Position numbers and translations under genes: made by a program. Of a stretch of 64,000 nt of DNA, positions 42,897-55,384 are shown in pieces (positions within the stretch are counted from its first letter, which is position 1; each line of letters opens with the position of its first letter). The DNA is from Bicyclus anynana (taxonomy: Eukaryota > Arthropoda > Insecta > Lepidoptera > Nymphalidae). Under the pieces are notes generated by a model. It ran no database searches and was not told the origin of the DNA. It was given only the letters and a program-made list of their open reading frames with translations. The stretch spans positions 12,915,107 through 12,979,106 of the forward strand of contig NC_069087.1 in NCBI RefSeq assembly GCF_947172395.1. The letters are read 5' to 3'.

Positions 42897-43416
42897 TTTC
42901 AGTCCGATGAATTGTTGGCATTCCTCGCACAGGACATTTTGTATTTAGTTGGGAGTGGGAAAGAGAATCGTCTTCTTGTTCTGGCTTTGAAACTTAAATT
43001 ACTTTTCCAATATTCTGGACTTTATACATTCATCATTATCAGCCTATTTAACGGCTACAGACCTCCCTCCTTGTATGAGATTGAATAAAGCTTTAGTTTT
43101 AGTTTACTTTAAAATACATTCATACATATCCAATACATATTTTGCAAACAGATTTTTATTAGCTTTATGAGAATAAAATTAAGGTAATGGTGAAATTTCT
43201 AGCTATTGTACTAGATAGATAAGTACTTCGAATTTCAAATCTTTGGATAATATTCTAAAGAATCTCAATTCTAAGGAATCCTTTCGGTGGACTTTGTGGA
43301 TTCCTTTGAGTATGCTACAAAAGATATTCATTTGTTTGAACTGTATTTACTATTGAACATTGTATGATTAAAATATGATGTTGCAATATAATAAGTGATT
43401 ACATTGTAAGCATTCA
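42897..43416. other. No gene seen
   Basis: The open frame starting at 42891 overlaps the hairpin arm and has no recognisable domain; not called. Confidence 0.5.
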
Positions 43417-43505
43417 TAGCTCCACGGTTAAGTAGCCGGTCTCAGCTTTAAGGGTTCGATTTCCACTGGACTATTGTGATACCCATTCCTAACACTCCTA
43501 ACCTC
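43417..43505 (+). repeat. SINE-C fragment
   Basis: ATAGCTCCACGGTTAAGTAG and GGGTTCGATTTCCACTGG, then ACCCATTCCTAACACTCC. Strongly diverged. Confidence 0.6.
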
Positions 43506-44040
43506 TTTCAGACTAGACACAGATCCGCATCGTTCGTATCGGACGCATCACATCAAACGGATTATAGTATTCTGTTTATAGGAAGTCATACAAGTGCGTC
43601 CACTTATCCGCATCGAACGGATTTTATCTACCTTTAAATTAAAAATCCTTTTTGCGATGCGTCTAATTTGAGAAAGAACGGGAACTACATAGAAAATAAT
43701 TATGGCAAAATGATCATCAGAATTACTACTTCGTTGATTGTGCACATTTTCGAATACACTACAAAGTAATAAGAAGTTTTAAGAATTCCTTCTGCTGTAA
43801 AAAAAAATACTTTAAAATTAACGTAATGAGCTACAAAGTGTAGAGTAGTTACGCTCCCACCATTACTACCTACTTACTGAAGTATTTTAGCGAAATGTTC
43901 TATGCTCTTTAGAAAGGTATACATACACACCTATAGACTCTGTTCAAAACAGACTCCTTAATTAACGCTTCACCTCTAGTCTTAGCTGTAATGCTGAAGA
44001 GTTAAAGGAGAGTGAAACCTTCCCATAATTCAATTCTAAA

Positions 44041-44470
44041 TTCAAAATTCATTTATTTCAATTTGGCTTAGTTTACAAGCACTTTTGAATGGTCAAGATT
44101 ATGTCATAATTTAATTAAATCTAATATGGTGTTAATAATAGTCGAAAACTTAAAATTAAATTTACGAGGGTTCCCAAGGCGCCTTGGTCCGAGAAGAGCC
44201 CACAACAAACTCAGCCAAGGTTTATTTATTTTTTGTTTACCACTATTTTACAAACTTATTTAAAACTAAGCACACATAATACAGTTTACACCAAGCTTTT
44301 TTATCATTTATATAATCATTAATACTATAATAAGACTTTCCAAAAAGCTTGCGTTTAAGAGACATTCCAGTGGCTTCATGTGGTAGTTTATTATAAAAAT
44401 GTATGCAATTGCCCTTAAAAGAATTACTTTTTTTGTAATCTAGTGTGGTGTGCATATATATTTGGGCCTA
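44041..44470 (-). pseudogene. LINE C-terminus and 3' UTR fragments
   Basis: The minus strand at 44243-44455 encodes FYNKLPHEATGMSLKRKLFG and YYSINDYINDKKAW, a C-terminal pattern common in CR1/Jockey-like LINEs. Next to it (44041-44222, minus) is a 3' UTR ending in TTCATTTATTTCAATTTGGC on plus, a typical lepidopteran LINE tail. Both are partial. Confidence 0.65.
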
Positions 44471-44587
44471 AGTGTAAAAGGATGAATGTTAAATCTCATT
44501 ACAGCTAGGCCCAGAAATCTTCTTCTCCTTTCGAAGCACATTACATGTTTACAATTCATCACGTCTTTACTTGTAATTTTTTTTTTG

Positions 44588-44908
44588 GTCTCCGTGGCGC
44601 AGTGGTGTACGCAGTGGATTTACTGACAGAGATACTGAGTTCGGTCCCCGGCTGGGCCGGTTGAGGTTTTCTTAGTTCATCCAATAGCTGGTGGGAGGTT
44701 TTGGACGTGGCTAATTACCACCCTACACAGACGTACCGCCGAGCGATTTAGCGTTCCGGTATGTTGTCGTGTAGAAACCGAAAGGGGTGTCGTTTTTTTT
44801 CCTACTCAAACTTCAAGTTACAAGTTAGCCCGCTTCAATGTAAGATTGCATCATCATTTACCATTACTTGAGTTTGTGGTCAAGGGCTAACTTGTAAAGA
44901 ATAAAATA
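44588..44908 (+). repeat. SINE-B, full length
   Basis: TCTCCGTGGCGCAGTGGTGT head, AGTTCGGTCCCCGGCTGG at box B, body to CAAGGGCTAACTTGTAAAGA. Confidence 0.9.
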
Positions 44909-45079
44909 AAAATTTATATCCTCATCATCATTATCATCATTAACACATGTAATAAAATTGAAGTGCCTGTCTGTGATTTCAAAATAACTGTGATTCTTTT
45001 TTTAACTTCAAAAGTAATTAAAGCACACATTTACACGATACTAAAACATAATCAAGTTTTTGTAACCTTTTGTCTATGT

Positions 45080-45263
45080 GACTGTCTGTCTTTCTGTTTG
45101 TCCGGGTTAATCTCTGAAACGGCTGAACCAATTTTAATGAGACCTTCACTGGTAGATAAAGGAGTTTATGTCGCAACATAAAGTCTACTTTTTATCCCGA
45201 AAAAATACATAATTCTCGCGGGATTTGTGAAGTTCACTTGGACGAAGTCGCGGCTATCGCTTG
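45080..45263 (+). mobile_element. Second Helitron family, 3' part
   Basis: Contains GAAACGGCTGAACCAATTTT, GAGACCTTCACTGGTAGATA and TTGGACGAAGTCGCGGCTAT near its end, a common lepidopteran non-autonomous Helitron pattern. It directly abuts the next Helitron. Confidence 0.6.
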
Positions 45264-45453
45264 TCTATACTAATGTTATAAAATTGAAGGGTTTGTTTGA
45301 TTAAACGCGCTAATCTCAGGAACTACTGGTCCGATTTGAAAAATTCTTTCAGTGTTAGATAGCCCATTTATCGAGGAAGGCTATAGGCTATATTATCCCC
45401 GTATTCCTACGGGAACGGGAACCACGCGGGTGAAACCGCGCAGCGTCAGCTAG
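45264..45453 (+). mobile_element. Short non-autonomous Helitron, complete
   Basis: Begins TCTATACTAATGTTATAAAA and ends with a CACGCGGGTGAAACCGCG hairpin then CTAG (45450-45453) before T. Confidence 0.85.
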
Positions 45454-45719
45454 TCTAAAATATATACGTACCACAGAGACTCAGTGAATGATTTGCGTGC
45501 GACCAAAATCCGTGCCTCAGCGAACCGCATTTCGTTTACAGGACACGTTTCCGTATTGATACTCGTAGCTCGAGTAAATCCAGAGCTTCGCAATTACGAG
45601 CGATTCGTCTTTATTACAACATCGTATATCTACAGCTTAGCTATTATATTTTTCAACACTGTATCTGAAAACAAAAAAAAATACACTAGATTACAGTGTG
45701 TTAATTTGTTGAATCAGAT

Positions 45720-46007
45720 ATCAGGAGATCTGCAGAAGAACCAAAGTCACCGACATAGCTCAACGAGTTGCGCAGCTGAAACGGCAATGGGCGGGGCACA
45801 TAGTACGAAGAGCTGATGGACGTTGGGGCCCCAAAGTGGAATGGCGACCCCGCACTAGTAAGCGCAGTGTTGGCCGACCCCCCACCAGGTGGACTGACGA
45901 CATCAAGCGAGTCGCAGGGATTCGCTTGATGCAGGTGGCTCAGTATCGTGATGTTTGGAAGTCCCTACAAAAGGCCTATGTCCTGCAGTGGCCGTCCATC
46001 GGCTGAT

Positions 46008-46048
<41 letters not shown>
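45720..46048 (+). mobile_element. LINE 3' end at the start of duplication copy 2
   Basis: Plus-strand LINE C-terminal domain with a frameshift, ending in an extended ATG microsatellite (46009-46048). Sequence from 45773 matches window position 1 onward; 45720-45772 extends the LINE further 5' than the window start allows for copy 1. Confidence 0.85.
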
Positions 46049-46051
<3 letters not shown>

Positions 46052-47093
46052 TTTGTTGAGATGACAGATAAAAAATATATGTATAAGCTAATTCAGCTAA
46101 ATATTCTTTATCTGGGAGCACAGTAGTGCACTCGCCAAGACGAGACAGCGGAACATATCTAGATTTGCTGAAGCGTATTTTTCGTACCCTTATAAATTCG
46201 GTTTGGATACTTACGAGACTCCAAATCAGAATATGATCTTAATAGAAAACTAAATTTATTTAATTTAAATAAATTTAAATTTATCTATCTCATCTAGATG
46301 TATTTAAAAACATTCTTTCATTCAATTTCAAAGAAATAATATTTAGCAAATGCACGCATACCGGTCGCAAATATTCAACATCCTATAGAATGTAAACTGT
46401 ATACGGAACCACAGTATGACAATGACGAAAGATGAGCAACAGCAATGCATTGGGGTCAAGTGAAACTCAAACTGAAGCCTGAACAATGTGTGCTGGATCA
46501 ATAGACTTCAAACACTACAAAGGATTTCTCTGAGACCACTTTTTCTATTTTCTTTGAAAATTATTCACTTTTGTGCTAGCTTCCATGTTTTTAATGTGTT
46601 TGTGGTGCACGACCTGACCCCAGCAACTTCGCGTTAAATTCGGGTTTTTCGGATAACGAATTTTGTCAGTCCAATCTCGAAAAAATTCTAACGTACTGGG
46701 AAAACGGAACCGATGTGAATTTTTTTTATGATGCTAACCCGAGCAGTTTGATCTATGAGTATGTCAGTCATTCAGTAACATTTATTATTATTTAAAAAGC
46801 TTTCTTGATGGTTAGTGATTAGTAGTGTTACACTCTTGTGCCTCGGAGAGCACGTTAACCCGTCGGTCTTCGTTTTTATCATTAACATCTGAAAATAGTT
46901 GTTAAAGGATTTAAAATTACCACCCTTAGTCTGCCAACCTGAATTGTTTTTCATTAACATCTAAAATTAGTTGTTGAAAAATTTATAACAATATCACCCT
47001 AAGCCTCCTATACGAAGGAAAGCGTGGGCTATTAAAAAGCTAACGCACATCATAGACTCGTACAGATCATATTTCGAAGAACCATTATTATAA

Positions 47094-47495
47094 AGCTACT
47101 GTTACACATGCTCATTTCCAGCACGAAAGCATGCTACTATTGAGCAGTTGCTACTTATTATTGCTAATAATGAGCATGCTTATTTCGAGCATGCTACTTG
47201 CTGCGCGGGTGGAAGGGGTCGTGCTTTTAGCGCGTCTGAATAGGTTTGCTTATTGAGTATGCTAGTCGTTCAGCATTGCTATTTTGTATTCTCTTCACCT
47301 TCATCTTTCCCTGTCTAATACGATACTATAGACAGAAAACGATAGATACAAATTAGCATGTGTAATTGGAATGTTTGCTGTGACCATGCTTATTCAGGAG
47401 CATACTTAAAAATAGCATGCAATAGCACGCTCGTATGGAGCATACTTAATAGCACGTTTTTGGCATGCTATTTTAGAGCATGTGTAACAGTACCT
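47094..47495. mobile_element. PIF/Harbinger-type MITE with empty site in copy 1
   Basis: Element of 402 bp with ends AGCTACTGTTACACATGCTC and GAGCATGTGTAACAGTACCT. The 3-bp target duplication TAA is at 47091-47093 and 47496-47498. Copy 1 (near 1782) has a single TAA and no element. Many internal repeats of AGCATGCT are scattered through it. TSD length and TIR position fit PIF/Harbinger; no transposase. Confidence 0.88.
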
Positions 47496-48468
47496 TAAGT
47501 AACCAGCGGATATGACAAATTCCGCGGGAACTAAATAGTTTTCCGATGTCTGTGTAATCTTGGTTTAATCCAGTACATTATAAAAGAACCTTAGAAAAAA
47601 ACACACACGCCTTTAGTGTGATGATGGCGAATAACTTAATTCACCATAAATATGTAATTCATGTCCCAAATCCAACACAATGGCATATTATCATTTTCAT
47701 AATTGGACGTCCACTGCTGGATATATGCACCCTCTATGTGCTACCAAATCTTTAGCCACTAGTATACAGCAAAAGATATTAAAGAGTAGTTCACCATTAA
47801 GTTAATTAAAGTTCTCAAAGGTTAAAAGATCAGGTTGAAAGACTTTTGTATATAAAATAAAATGAATACCTTGGTACACAGAATAGCTATGTGCAGTGTA
47901 TAATTTGAAAGACCATTACATGCTTTCTGCTAGCATACGACATTTTTCAAACAATATCCCTTGGGGAATGAGTTCCGACTGAATATAATTCGTACTACCC
48001 AACAACATTATGAACGTAATGCTCAAAACATTGTGAATTCGCAAAGCATTTCAAAAGCCACAGCGGTGGAATGGTATTGTGATATTGTGCTGAGACTATC
48101 TGCCAAATAGAATCACGTAGCTTATACAGTACAAACGTAATTTCTACGGACGATTTTGTCCGCCATTTTTATGGGGCTAATCTGAAACACATTTGCTTCG
48201 ATAGCTCGATAGTTCCCATCCGTTAGAGTGGGTAATTCCCACTCCTAAATTAGAATTTGTAACTGTTTCAAACTGCCTCAATAAATATAAGAGCATAGAA
48301 TTCATTTTATCAAGTGTTGATCTTCCAAAGGTTAATATTTTAATTGGCATGTAATTGTCTATTGATTAGAACCCATTAATCAACGTTATGTCCATAATAA
48401 CACAAATAAATACTTTTAAAGTCTCAGAGGTAACAGTTCTCGTATCACGGATTCCCTAAAATATAATT

Positions 48469-48840
48469 AGAATAGAATAGAATAGAATCTCTTTATTTGT
48501 CCACACACAAGTAATGAAATAAAAATAAACAAACAGAACATACAATACAATCTGGTCGTGGACAAAAAAGGTATCCACCTCAGCACGATGCCACAGCGAG
48601 CTGTGGCGCTGGTTTTCAGGTGAAACCTTGTATGTTCACGGACGTGTCTACGGGACGTGTCTTAACTTAAAACTTATACATGACTACATATTATATAATT
48701 TATACTAAGCAAAATAAAATAATGAAACAAAAAACAAAAAAGAACAGAGTAAAAAAAATAACAAAATTAACATATATGGGAAACTAAATTAACAGGAAAA
48801 ATCAAACAATAAATACGAGTCAACCCGTAAAGTGAACGAT
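48469..48840 (-). mobile_element. Retroposon with AGAAT-repeat tail, copy 2 only
   Basis: Element of 372 bp starting on plus with AGAATAGAATAGAATAGAAT, so its 3' tail is an ATTCT repeat on the minus strand. Target duplication TATAATT at 48462-48468 and 48841-48847; copy 1 has one TATAATT at 2723-2729. No coding frame. Confidence 0.85.
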
Positions 48841-49018
48841 TATAATTGACACACGAACTCTTCGTGGTTTATCAATACACGAACTCTGAGTACGTTGATA
48901 AGGACGTTTAAATAGTTAAGCCTTCGTGAATTATATAAGACCACATTAACAGCGAATGGCAACACAACATTCAGGTTTACCCTGAACGTCTGTATTACTC
49001 CTCGAACTAGTCGGGCAT

Positions 49019-49329
49019 CGTCGTCATCAACCCATATTCGGCTCACTGCTGAGCTCGAATCTCCTCTCAGAATGAGAGGGATAAGGCCAATAGTCCACCA
49101 CGCTGGCCCAATGCGGATTGGCAGCCTTCACACACGCAGAGAATTAAGATAATTCTCTGGTATGCAGGCTTCCTCATGATGTTTTCCTTCACCGATTGAG
49201 ACACGTGATATTTAATTTCTTAAAATGCACACAACTGAAAAGTTGGAGGTGCATGCCCGGACCGGATTCGAACCCACACCCTCCAGAATCGGAGGCAGAG
49301 GTCATATCCACTGAGCTATCACGGCTCTT
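49019..49329 (-). repeat. SINE-A, full length, copy 2 only
   Basis: Reverse-oriented, from CGTCGTCATCAACCCATATT to the tRNA-like head (GAGCTATCACGGCTC). In copy 1 about 75 bases of unique sequence (2900-2985) occupy this site, so insertion came with a deletion or copy 1 gained sequence. Confidence 0.88.
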
Positions 49330-50254
49330 AAATTCTAAAAAAGACTTAGAGTCGTCACAAATTGTAGGGGAACAGTATATATTATGTCTAATCAAGGGTT
49401 AAAATGAGGCTTACTTTATTTATGTAACCCTATTTTACTTGGTGGTTATCGTACAAACAGTTACGACAAAAAGTATCTAGCCCATGTTTTTGTTAATTCT
49501 CATATATCTCTGTACCAAAGTCCGCGAAAATTTATATTGTGATTTAGCAATATTGTGATTTTTTAGATTTACACAGTGATTTAGCTGTGAAAGGGACAGA
49601 CTAACTTTCGGATATATAATACTACCGACGCCCGCGATTCCATCCGCGATTAGACTCCTTTAATCGGCCCTCTTGCAAAATCTGTTCTTAGCGGACATCT
49701 CCTAACTGTAAACTACTTTCCTGCCAAATGTAATCTTTGTACGCTCAGTGGTTTTCGAGATTTTGTGACCTTTCGCATTTGTTCAGTATTTCAAAACTAA
49801 ATAATATTACTATGTTTTATCTGTTTCCGAACTGTTCTCGCAATATCTTGGTCTCTCTCTCTCTCTCCTCAAGATGGCGATTAAAAACACATAATGAAAA
49901 GTGCTCTCGAGTTTTATTTAAAAAATTAATATACATAGTGAATCAGTTAGTTACCTTATAACATGCAATATCTAACTAAATAAGTAAAGTAAAAATTAAA
50001 TCTACATCAGCATTTATATATTAAGATTTGTACTGTTAATAGCATAAGTGCTCTGTGTTCAATGATATGCCATGGGGATCACCTGCGTAGTTCCCATTCC
50101 CATGGGAATACCTACTAGGAATATAAGTAATAAGCATATTTTACTGGATGACTTTCTAATGGTGAAATAATTTTTAAAATCGGTCGAGTATTTTTTAGCA
50201 AACAAACCTTAATAATGTTCGTTTAGATAATTCGTAGTGTTAACATTTTTTTAC

Positions 50255-50442
50255 AGTTTAGCGGTTGCACCGCCTTAATATAATCCCCGCAGGCACGAGC
50301 TGATGGCATTATCGATTGCGACCGCAAACGAGCCTCGGCTCCACGCAACGTGGATGCTGCGTATAATCGCTTACTGTCCGCTGTTTACGTAAAAAGGTTT
50401 ATTGCACACTATCACCTGAACCGCAAGATCAACTTTATGAAT
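50255..50442. other. Copy-2 counterpart of the identical block
   Basis: Identical by eye to 3640-3828; see that entry. Confidence 0.5.
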
Positions 50443-50745
50443 TTTTCATCGTATAATTTTCGTCGAACTAACTGCCCCAGTCGCCGATTCTAAGCAATTA
50501 AAGGAGGTTGGCGAAACTGGGAGTCTCACTCTGAAGTGTCGTACACTTATACATTTGTATTGATTAAAACTATTATTTTGTAAGATGCTTGTAAAAAAAT
50601 ATTGAGATTTTACAGAACGGGAATCAAAAGAAAAAAAATGCATTTTATTACCATAAAAAGTGGTCTGCAAAAACCCCTTGTCGTATTTTTGGAGCAATCA
50701 CGCAGTTGTAAGTCAGCGGTGGTGTTTTTCACATTTATGTATAAA

Positions 50746-50942
50746 CTAGCTGACGCCGCGCGGTTTTACCCGCGTGGTTCCCGTTCCCGTAGGAATATGG
50801 GGATAATATATAGCCTATAGCCTTCCTCGATAAATGGGCTGTCTAACACAGAAAGAATTTTTCAAATCGGACCAGTAGTTCCTGAGATTAGCGCGTTCAA
50901 TCAAACAAACAAACTCTTCAGCTTTATTATGTTAAGTATAGA
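50746..50942 (-). mobile_element. Helitron with precise empty site in copy 1
   Basis: Minus-oriented 197-bp element: CTAG end at 50746-50749, TC end at 50942-50941. Copy 1 reads TATAAATAGGGT at 4121-4132; the element is inserted exactly between its A (4126) and T (4127) without duplication or loss. This is the rolling-circle insertion signature. Confidence 0.93.
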
Positions 50943-51815
50943 TAGGGTACCTACTAATTTAAGGTATATCATTTTTCCGTGCTTTTTAAGACTGCCTGCT
51001 ATTTACTTATTTCTTAGTTTAATCACGATATAAAACTATTAATTGGTTTTCATTATGCACGCTAATTCTATCAGCTAGTCTAAAAATACATGCAATCTCG
51101 CCATTTTCCATTTTCTGGAATATTTAAGTGTGGTGGAAATGATGGTAACTTTAAGAGCTATATAGTAGAATGATCGAAATGCTTTCGTTTGTTTTCTGGC
51201 TTAGCACTCAGTACATGGAAATCGAGCTCCATATACCCTGGCTCTGTAGTGAGCCGTTATAATATGCTGATAATGACAATGATGATAAAAAAATCTGTTT
51301 GCACCCCAATCACGGGTAAACAAACTGACATACCAAAGTATATATAATCTTTTTAACATAAAAATGGAACCGACTTCAAAGACGTATTTCAGTTATTTTG
51401 ATTTTAACACAAAATTACTAAACCGAAATTTTCATGAATTCATGAAGATTTAAAAACATCATTTTCAATATTGGTTAATAAATGACTAAATTATGACGTA
51501 GCCAACATAAAAAAAAATTGCGGGTTGAACTGAGAACCTTCTCCTTTTTGAAGTCAGTTAAATATAACACGTCGGTACATTCTCAAAGAAACATAAAATA
51601 CCTCGTAATTCGCATCTCTGTGCCTGCGTGCTAGAATGAGAACTAATTACACTGCGAACAACTTTGTACCTATCTCGTGAACACATTACTTTGTACCTAC
51701 GAGTATATTCTCTAGAACACAATGTGATTTTATACCTATCTTGTGATGCTTTCACTAGGAAAATGTTATGATGATATCATGACTACACTACATCCCTACG
51801 TAATTCAGTCATCTA

Positions 51816-52307
51816 GTTTACCAACAAACAAATTAGAAATGAAGGTAGAAAACGAATGCCATTTCATAACTTATTTATTTAGGTCAGAGAATTAGTATTA
51901 TACAACGTGGAAATACTGCCAGCCTTCTGGGCACTTTACCTATGAACATCGATGAGGATGAATTCCACGACGTTTACTTCTGCAGATATAATTTTATATT
52001 TTCTTTTATTTTATTTTTATAATAAGTTTAGGTTAGGTTAGTTACGAGTGATTTAGTTAAATATTATTGTATTTAGTTAGTGTAAATTATTTTAAAAGCA
52101 AAACTTATTTATTTTATATTATGTATTATTTGTTTATAAAATTTTATTTGAAATATATTAACTATATCTAGTTGTTCGAAGTTTAGTAATCAAGTTAATT
52201 TATCATTAATTAATTAATTTAAAATCAAGTTAATTATAACAATTCCATAATAGGTGAAAAATGACTAGCAATTTATACCCTCATTTTTAATTGGTTTGTT
52301 GGTAAAC
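51816..52307. mobile_element. Non-autonomous TIR element, copy 2 version
   Basis: Counterpart of 4968-5439 with the same inverted ends and small interior indels. Confidence 0.7.
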
Positions 52308-52341
52308 AGTACACATCGATAGGGCTATCGATGTGTACTGT
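52306..52341. repeat. Perfect 17-bp palindrome unique to copy 2
   Basis: ACAGTACACATCGATAG, two bases GG, then its exact complement. Copy 1 at the same place (5437-5470) reads ACAGTTACACATTGAGTAGG and has no palindrome. Confidence 0.85.
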
Positions 52342-52814
52342 AGTATAGTTATCTTGTTTCAAAATGAATATTGTTTAAATTGCTTGCTACATATTGCGTT
52401 AATTTTCAGGTTATTAAAATGTTGTAATTCGATTCGAGTTCACTCGGAAATTACATCTCTATTGATTCGATTCCCCACTCTGCTCTGGTGGTAGGTTTCG
52501 GCCGTGGCTAATTACCTCCCTATTGGCAAAGACATACCTAGACTCCGAGGCACGAAAGAAGTCCTAAGAAACCTACAACACAAATGACAATATGACCGCC
52601 ATTACCAAATGAAAATAAGCGCCATTAGCATTAGCCGTGTCTACGGGACTTGTTTTGAGACGCGGAGTATACTCGTACCCAGCGGTTTATTATTTCCGTA
52701 CAAAGCAGTGTAAAAATAGTACGGTAACAATACCAACCACAGTTTTACTTTCCAAGTTATAGTGCGATACCATATTAGAGTTAATAGTCACTTAAAGTAT
52801 ATTCTATTTTAAGC

Positions 52815-53160
52815 AGAAAGTTTCAAAAGTAGATTTAAAACAATAAGAAAACTCGTGTGGAACAAAGGTTTTGATTCACAATATTTGTCAGGACGACATA
52901 ATTAACAAATCAAACTGTAACCAAAATAAGACCCTAGAATGGCAGACAATCACCTTGAGTGGAGTCACGCACTCGTGAACGCTGTGTGTAGGGTTAAAAA
53001 CGTCTTTGACAGCTAGCTAACACTCCCCTTTTCCATTCAAGTCACTATCCCCTCCTTTCCTAAGTAACAGCATACAAAAACACAGCAGTTACACAGCAAG
53101 AAATGTGGACGGCTGGAACGTCACGTGCATACTGAAGCCGATTGTACGACGAGTGCCTTA
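52815..53160. repeat. About 330-bp repeat, copy 2, first member
   Basis: Counterpart of 5955-6310. Confidence 0.7.
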
Positions 53161-53636
53161 TATCGCAATTTGTTACCGCCAACCGATCGCTCCCCTCTCT
53201 AACGCCCTACTCTTTACGGAAACAAGTCGCGCCACCTAGCGTCGACACAAGCCAACACGAGATTGAGCGTCTACATATCCGTCTCAGACTACTATTTCCT
53301 ACACTATATTTTAGATTTAACTAAAATTTATATCTGTGTATTACAAAAACAATAAATCTTTGCGATATCACGTCAGGTTTATTAACAAAAGAAAAAAAAT
53401 GGTCTTTTATTCACGCTCAACACAGAGTAATGACAATGACACAATGTTACAAAAGCTTGAATGATAAAGAGTCGACGACAGACTCTGTTCAAAATATAGC
53501 TCGGTGGCGGAGGACAGAAAAATAAAAATGTAACCTAACAATATTTTTAGAAGCGGATTTTATATATTTTTACCTACTAATTCACGAAACAGGCAAATGC
53601 CCTACCAGGACGTACCCTATTCTGTAACGATGATTT

Positions 53637-53750
53637 GTACAATTCGCAAGTGCGAGTTTCGAATTCACCTCTATATTTCTCTTTCTATAGTATCGTGCTA
53701 AACAGAGAGAGAAAAAGATTAATTCGAAACTCAACTTTCGAATTGTACAA
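53637..53750. repeat. Short foldback MITE, copy 2
   Basis: Counterpart of 6793-6900 with a four-base expansion (GAGAGAG) in the middle and one arm substitution. Confidence 0.6.
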
Positions 53751-53782
53751 AATATCGTAATGCACGCCAATGACGATCAACT

Positions 53783-53888
53783 ATTCTCACGTTTCTGCAG
53801 CACCCACGACTATAACTGATCGTGTATTGATCACTGCGTGCTTGACGGCTTATGAAACGGCTTCGCTGCCGTTCAGAAACGTGAGAAT
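53783..53888. repeat. 15-bp inverted repeat bracketing 76 bases
   Basis: ATTCTCACGTTTCTG and CAGAAACGTGAGAAT are exact complements. In copy 1 (6934-7000) the interval is shorter and the arms imperfect, so the spacer differs between copies. Confidence 0.7.
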
Positions 53889-53997
53889 AATTGGCTTGTC
53901 AATGGCTGACTTTAGAGTAGCCGCGCAGATGTATACTAATAAATGTGTATATATATTATCTATTCGTTGTGTTGTGTGTAACTTTTAAGTTTCAATA

Positions 53998-54140
53998 TCT
54001 CAGCAGTGAAAGGGTCGGATCCAACAGCAAGAGGTGGTGGTTCGATCCCATCCCGCTGTACTATTGTCGCTCCCACCCCTAATACAGTCTTTTACGATTA
54101 ATTGGAGGGGAACGGGAAAATTGGTCATATTTAAGTAATA
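53998..54140 (+). repeat. SINE-C copy
   Basis: Counterpart of 7457-7600, with GGTTCGATCCCATCCCGCTG. Confidence 0.65.
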
Positions 54141-54659
54141 CGGCAAATATTTCTTGAAAAAAAAATCTCTTCTTAATAAAGTCGGCAAATGTATGGCCGC
54201 GTTTTTCAAAAATATTTTTTTTCGTTATGGTTAGATAGTCTTGGTGTCGGCTATCACACTGTAAAGTATGTCGTAATATTGACGAAACACCCTGTATATG
54301 GATATATAGTTTGGTATAGATGTTTCTATTTGTCATGCAACAACCTGTGTTTTCTGAGCGCGTCACTTGTGTTATAAGTCAATACAACTTTGTAATTTAA
54401 CATTCGAAGCAGAAAGTTTTTATAACTCCGCCAGATGGTGTTAACAACGACACAGTAAAGTGAGGATATACGACTTACGGGCGATAATTAACAAAAACAA
54501 TATAAATTTTATATCCTTCTCGAGGAAACCGCAATGCAGACATCCTCCTGATAGTATAACTTGTTCTGCTCTTAAAAATATTTAAAAACTCTTAAAAGCT
54601 TTATTTTTAGGTGGTGTGTATATCTGAAATTTATATGTTCTATAATATATTTTTAGCAG

Positions 54660-54965
54660 ACTCAGAAGTGGTTTACAAACAATAAGAAAACTAATGTCGA
54701 ACAAAGGTTATGATTCACAAAATTTGTCAGGACATCTTAATTAACAAATCAAACTGTAACCAGAATAAGACCCTAGAATGGCAGAGAATGACCTTGAGTG
54801 GAATCACGCACTTGTGAACGTTATGTGTAGGGTTAAAGGCGCCTTTGACTGTTAACAAACACTTCCTTTTTCCACTCAAGTCACTCTCCCCACCTATCAC
54901 ATGTAACCCATAAAGAATGCCACAACAAGAAATGTGGACGGCTCGAAGGTCACTGAAGCCAACCG
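54660..54965. repeat. About 330-bp repeat, copy 2, second member
   Basis: Counterpart of 8105-8425; a few bases are deleted near its end. Confidence 0.7.
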
Positions 54966-55384
54966 GACGAGGACAATTCTAAAATAAAAATGCTCGTTAT
55001 AGCAACTTTCACTAGAATACTAAAGCAGCTAAAAGGCAAAAATATAAGAAAACCTTGCAGTAAAATAAACAATAGCTATACGAGGACATAAGTTCTGGAA
55101 ATTGTAAAAGCTCTGTGAGGGGATGCATGTCATCCCCAATTTATAAGACGGTAAGCTTATTTTCTGAGCTCATTTATCTTTAGGCGCCAAGTAAAGTTAG
55201 CGCCACGGTTTATAAATGGCTTTTTGGAAATCTTTTGAAAGTATTGATAAGATTCCGTGTGAATAATGCCGAGTGAGTAATGAAAAGGGAAAACGTGAAT
55301 GAAAATTCTGTTGTAGTACTCATATTATTAAATATAATAACTATGAATTATTAATACTTAATTTTTCTGTCGTCTATGAAATTT

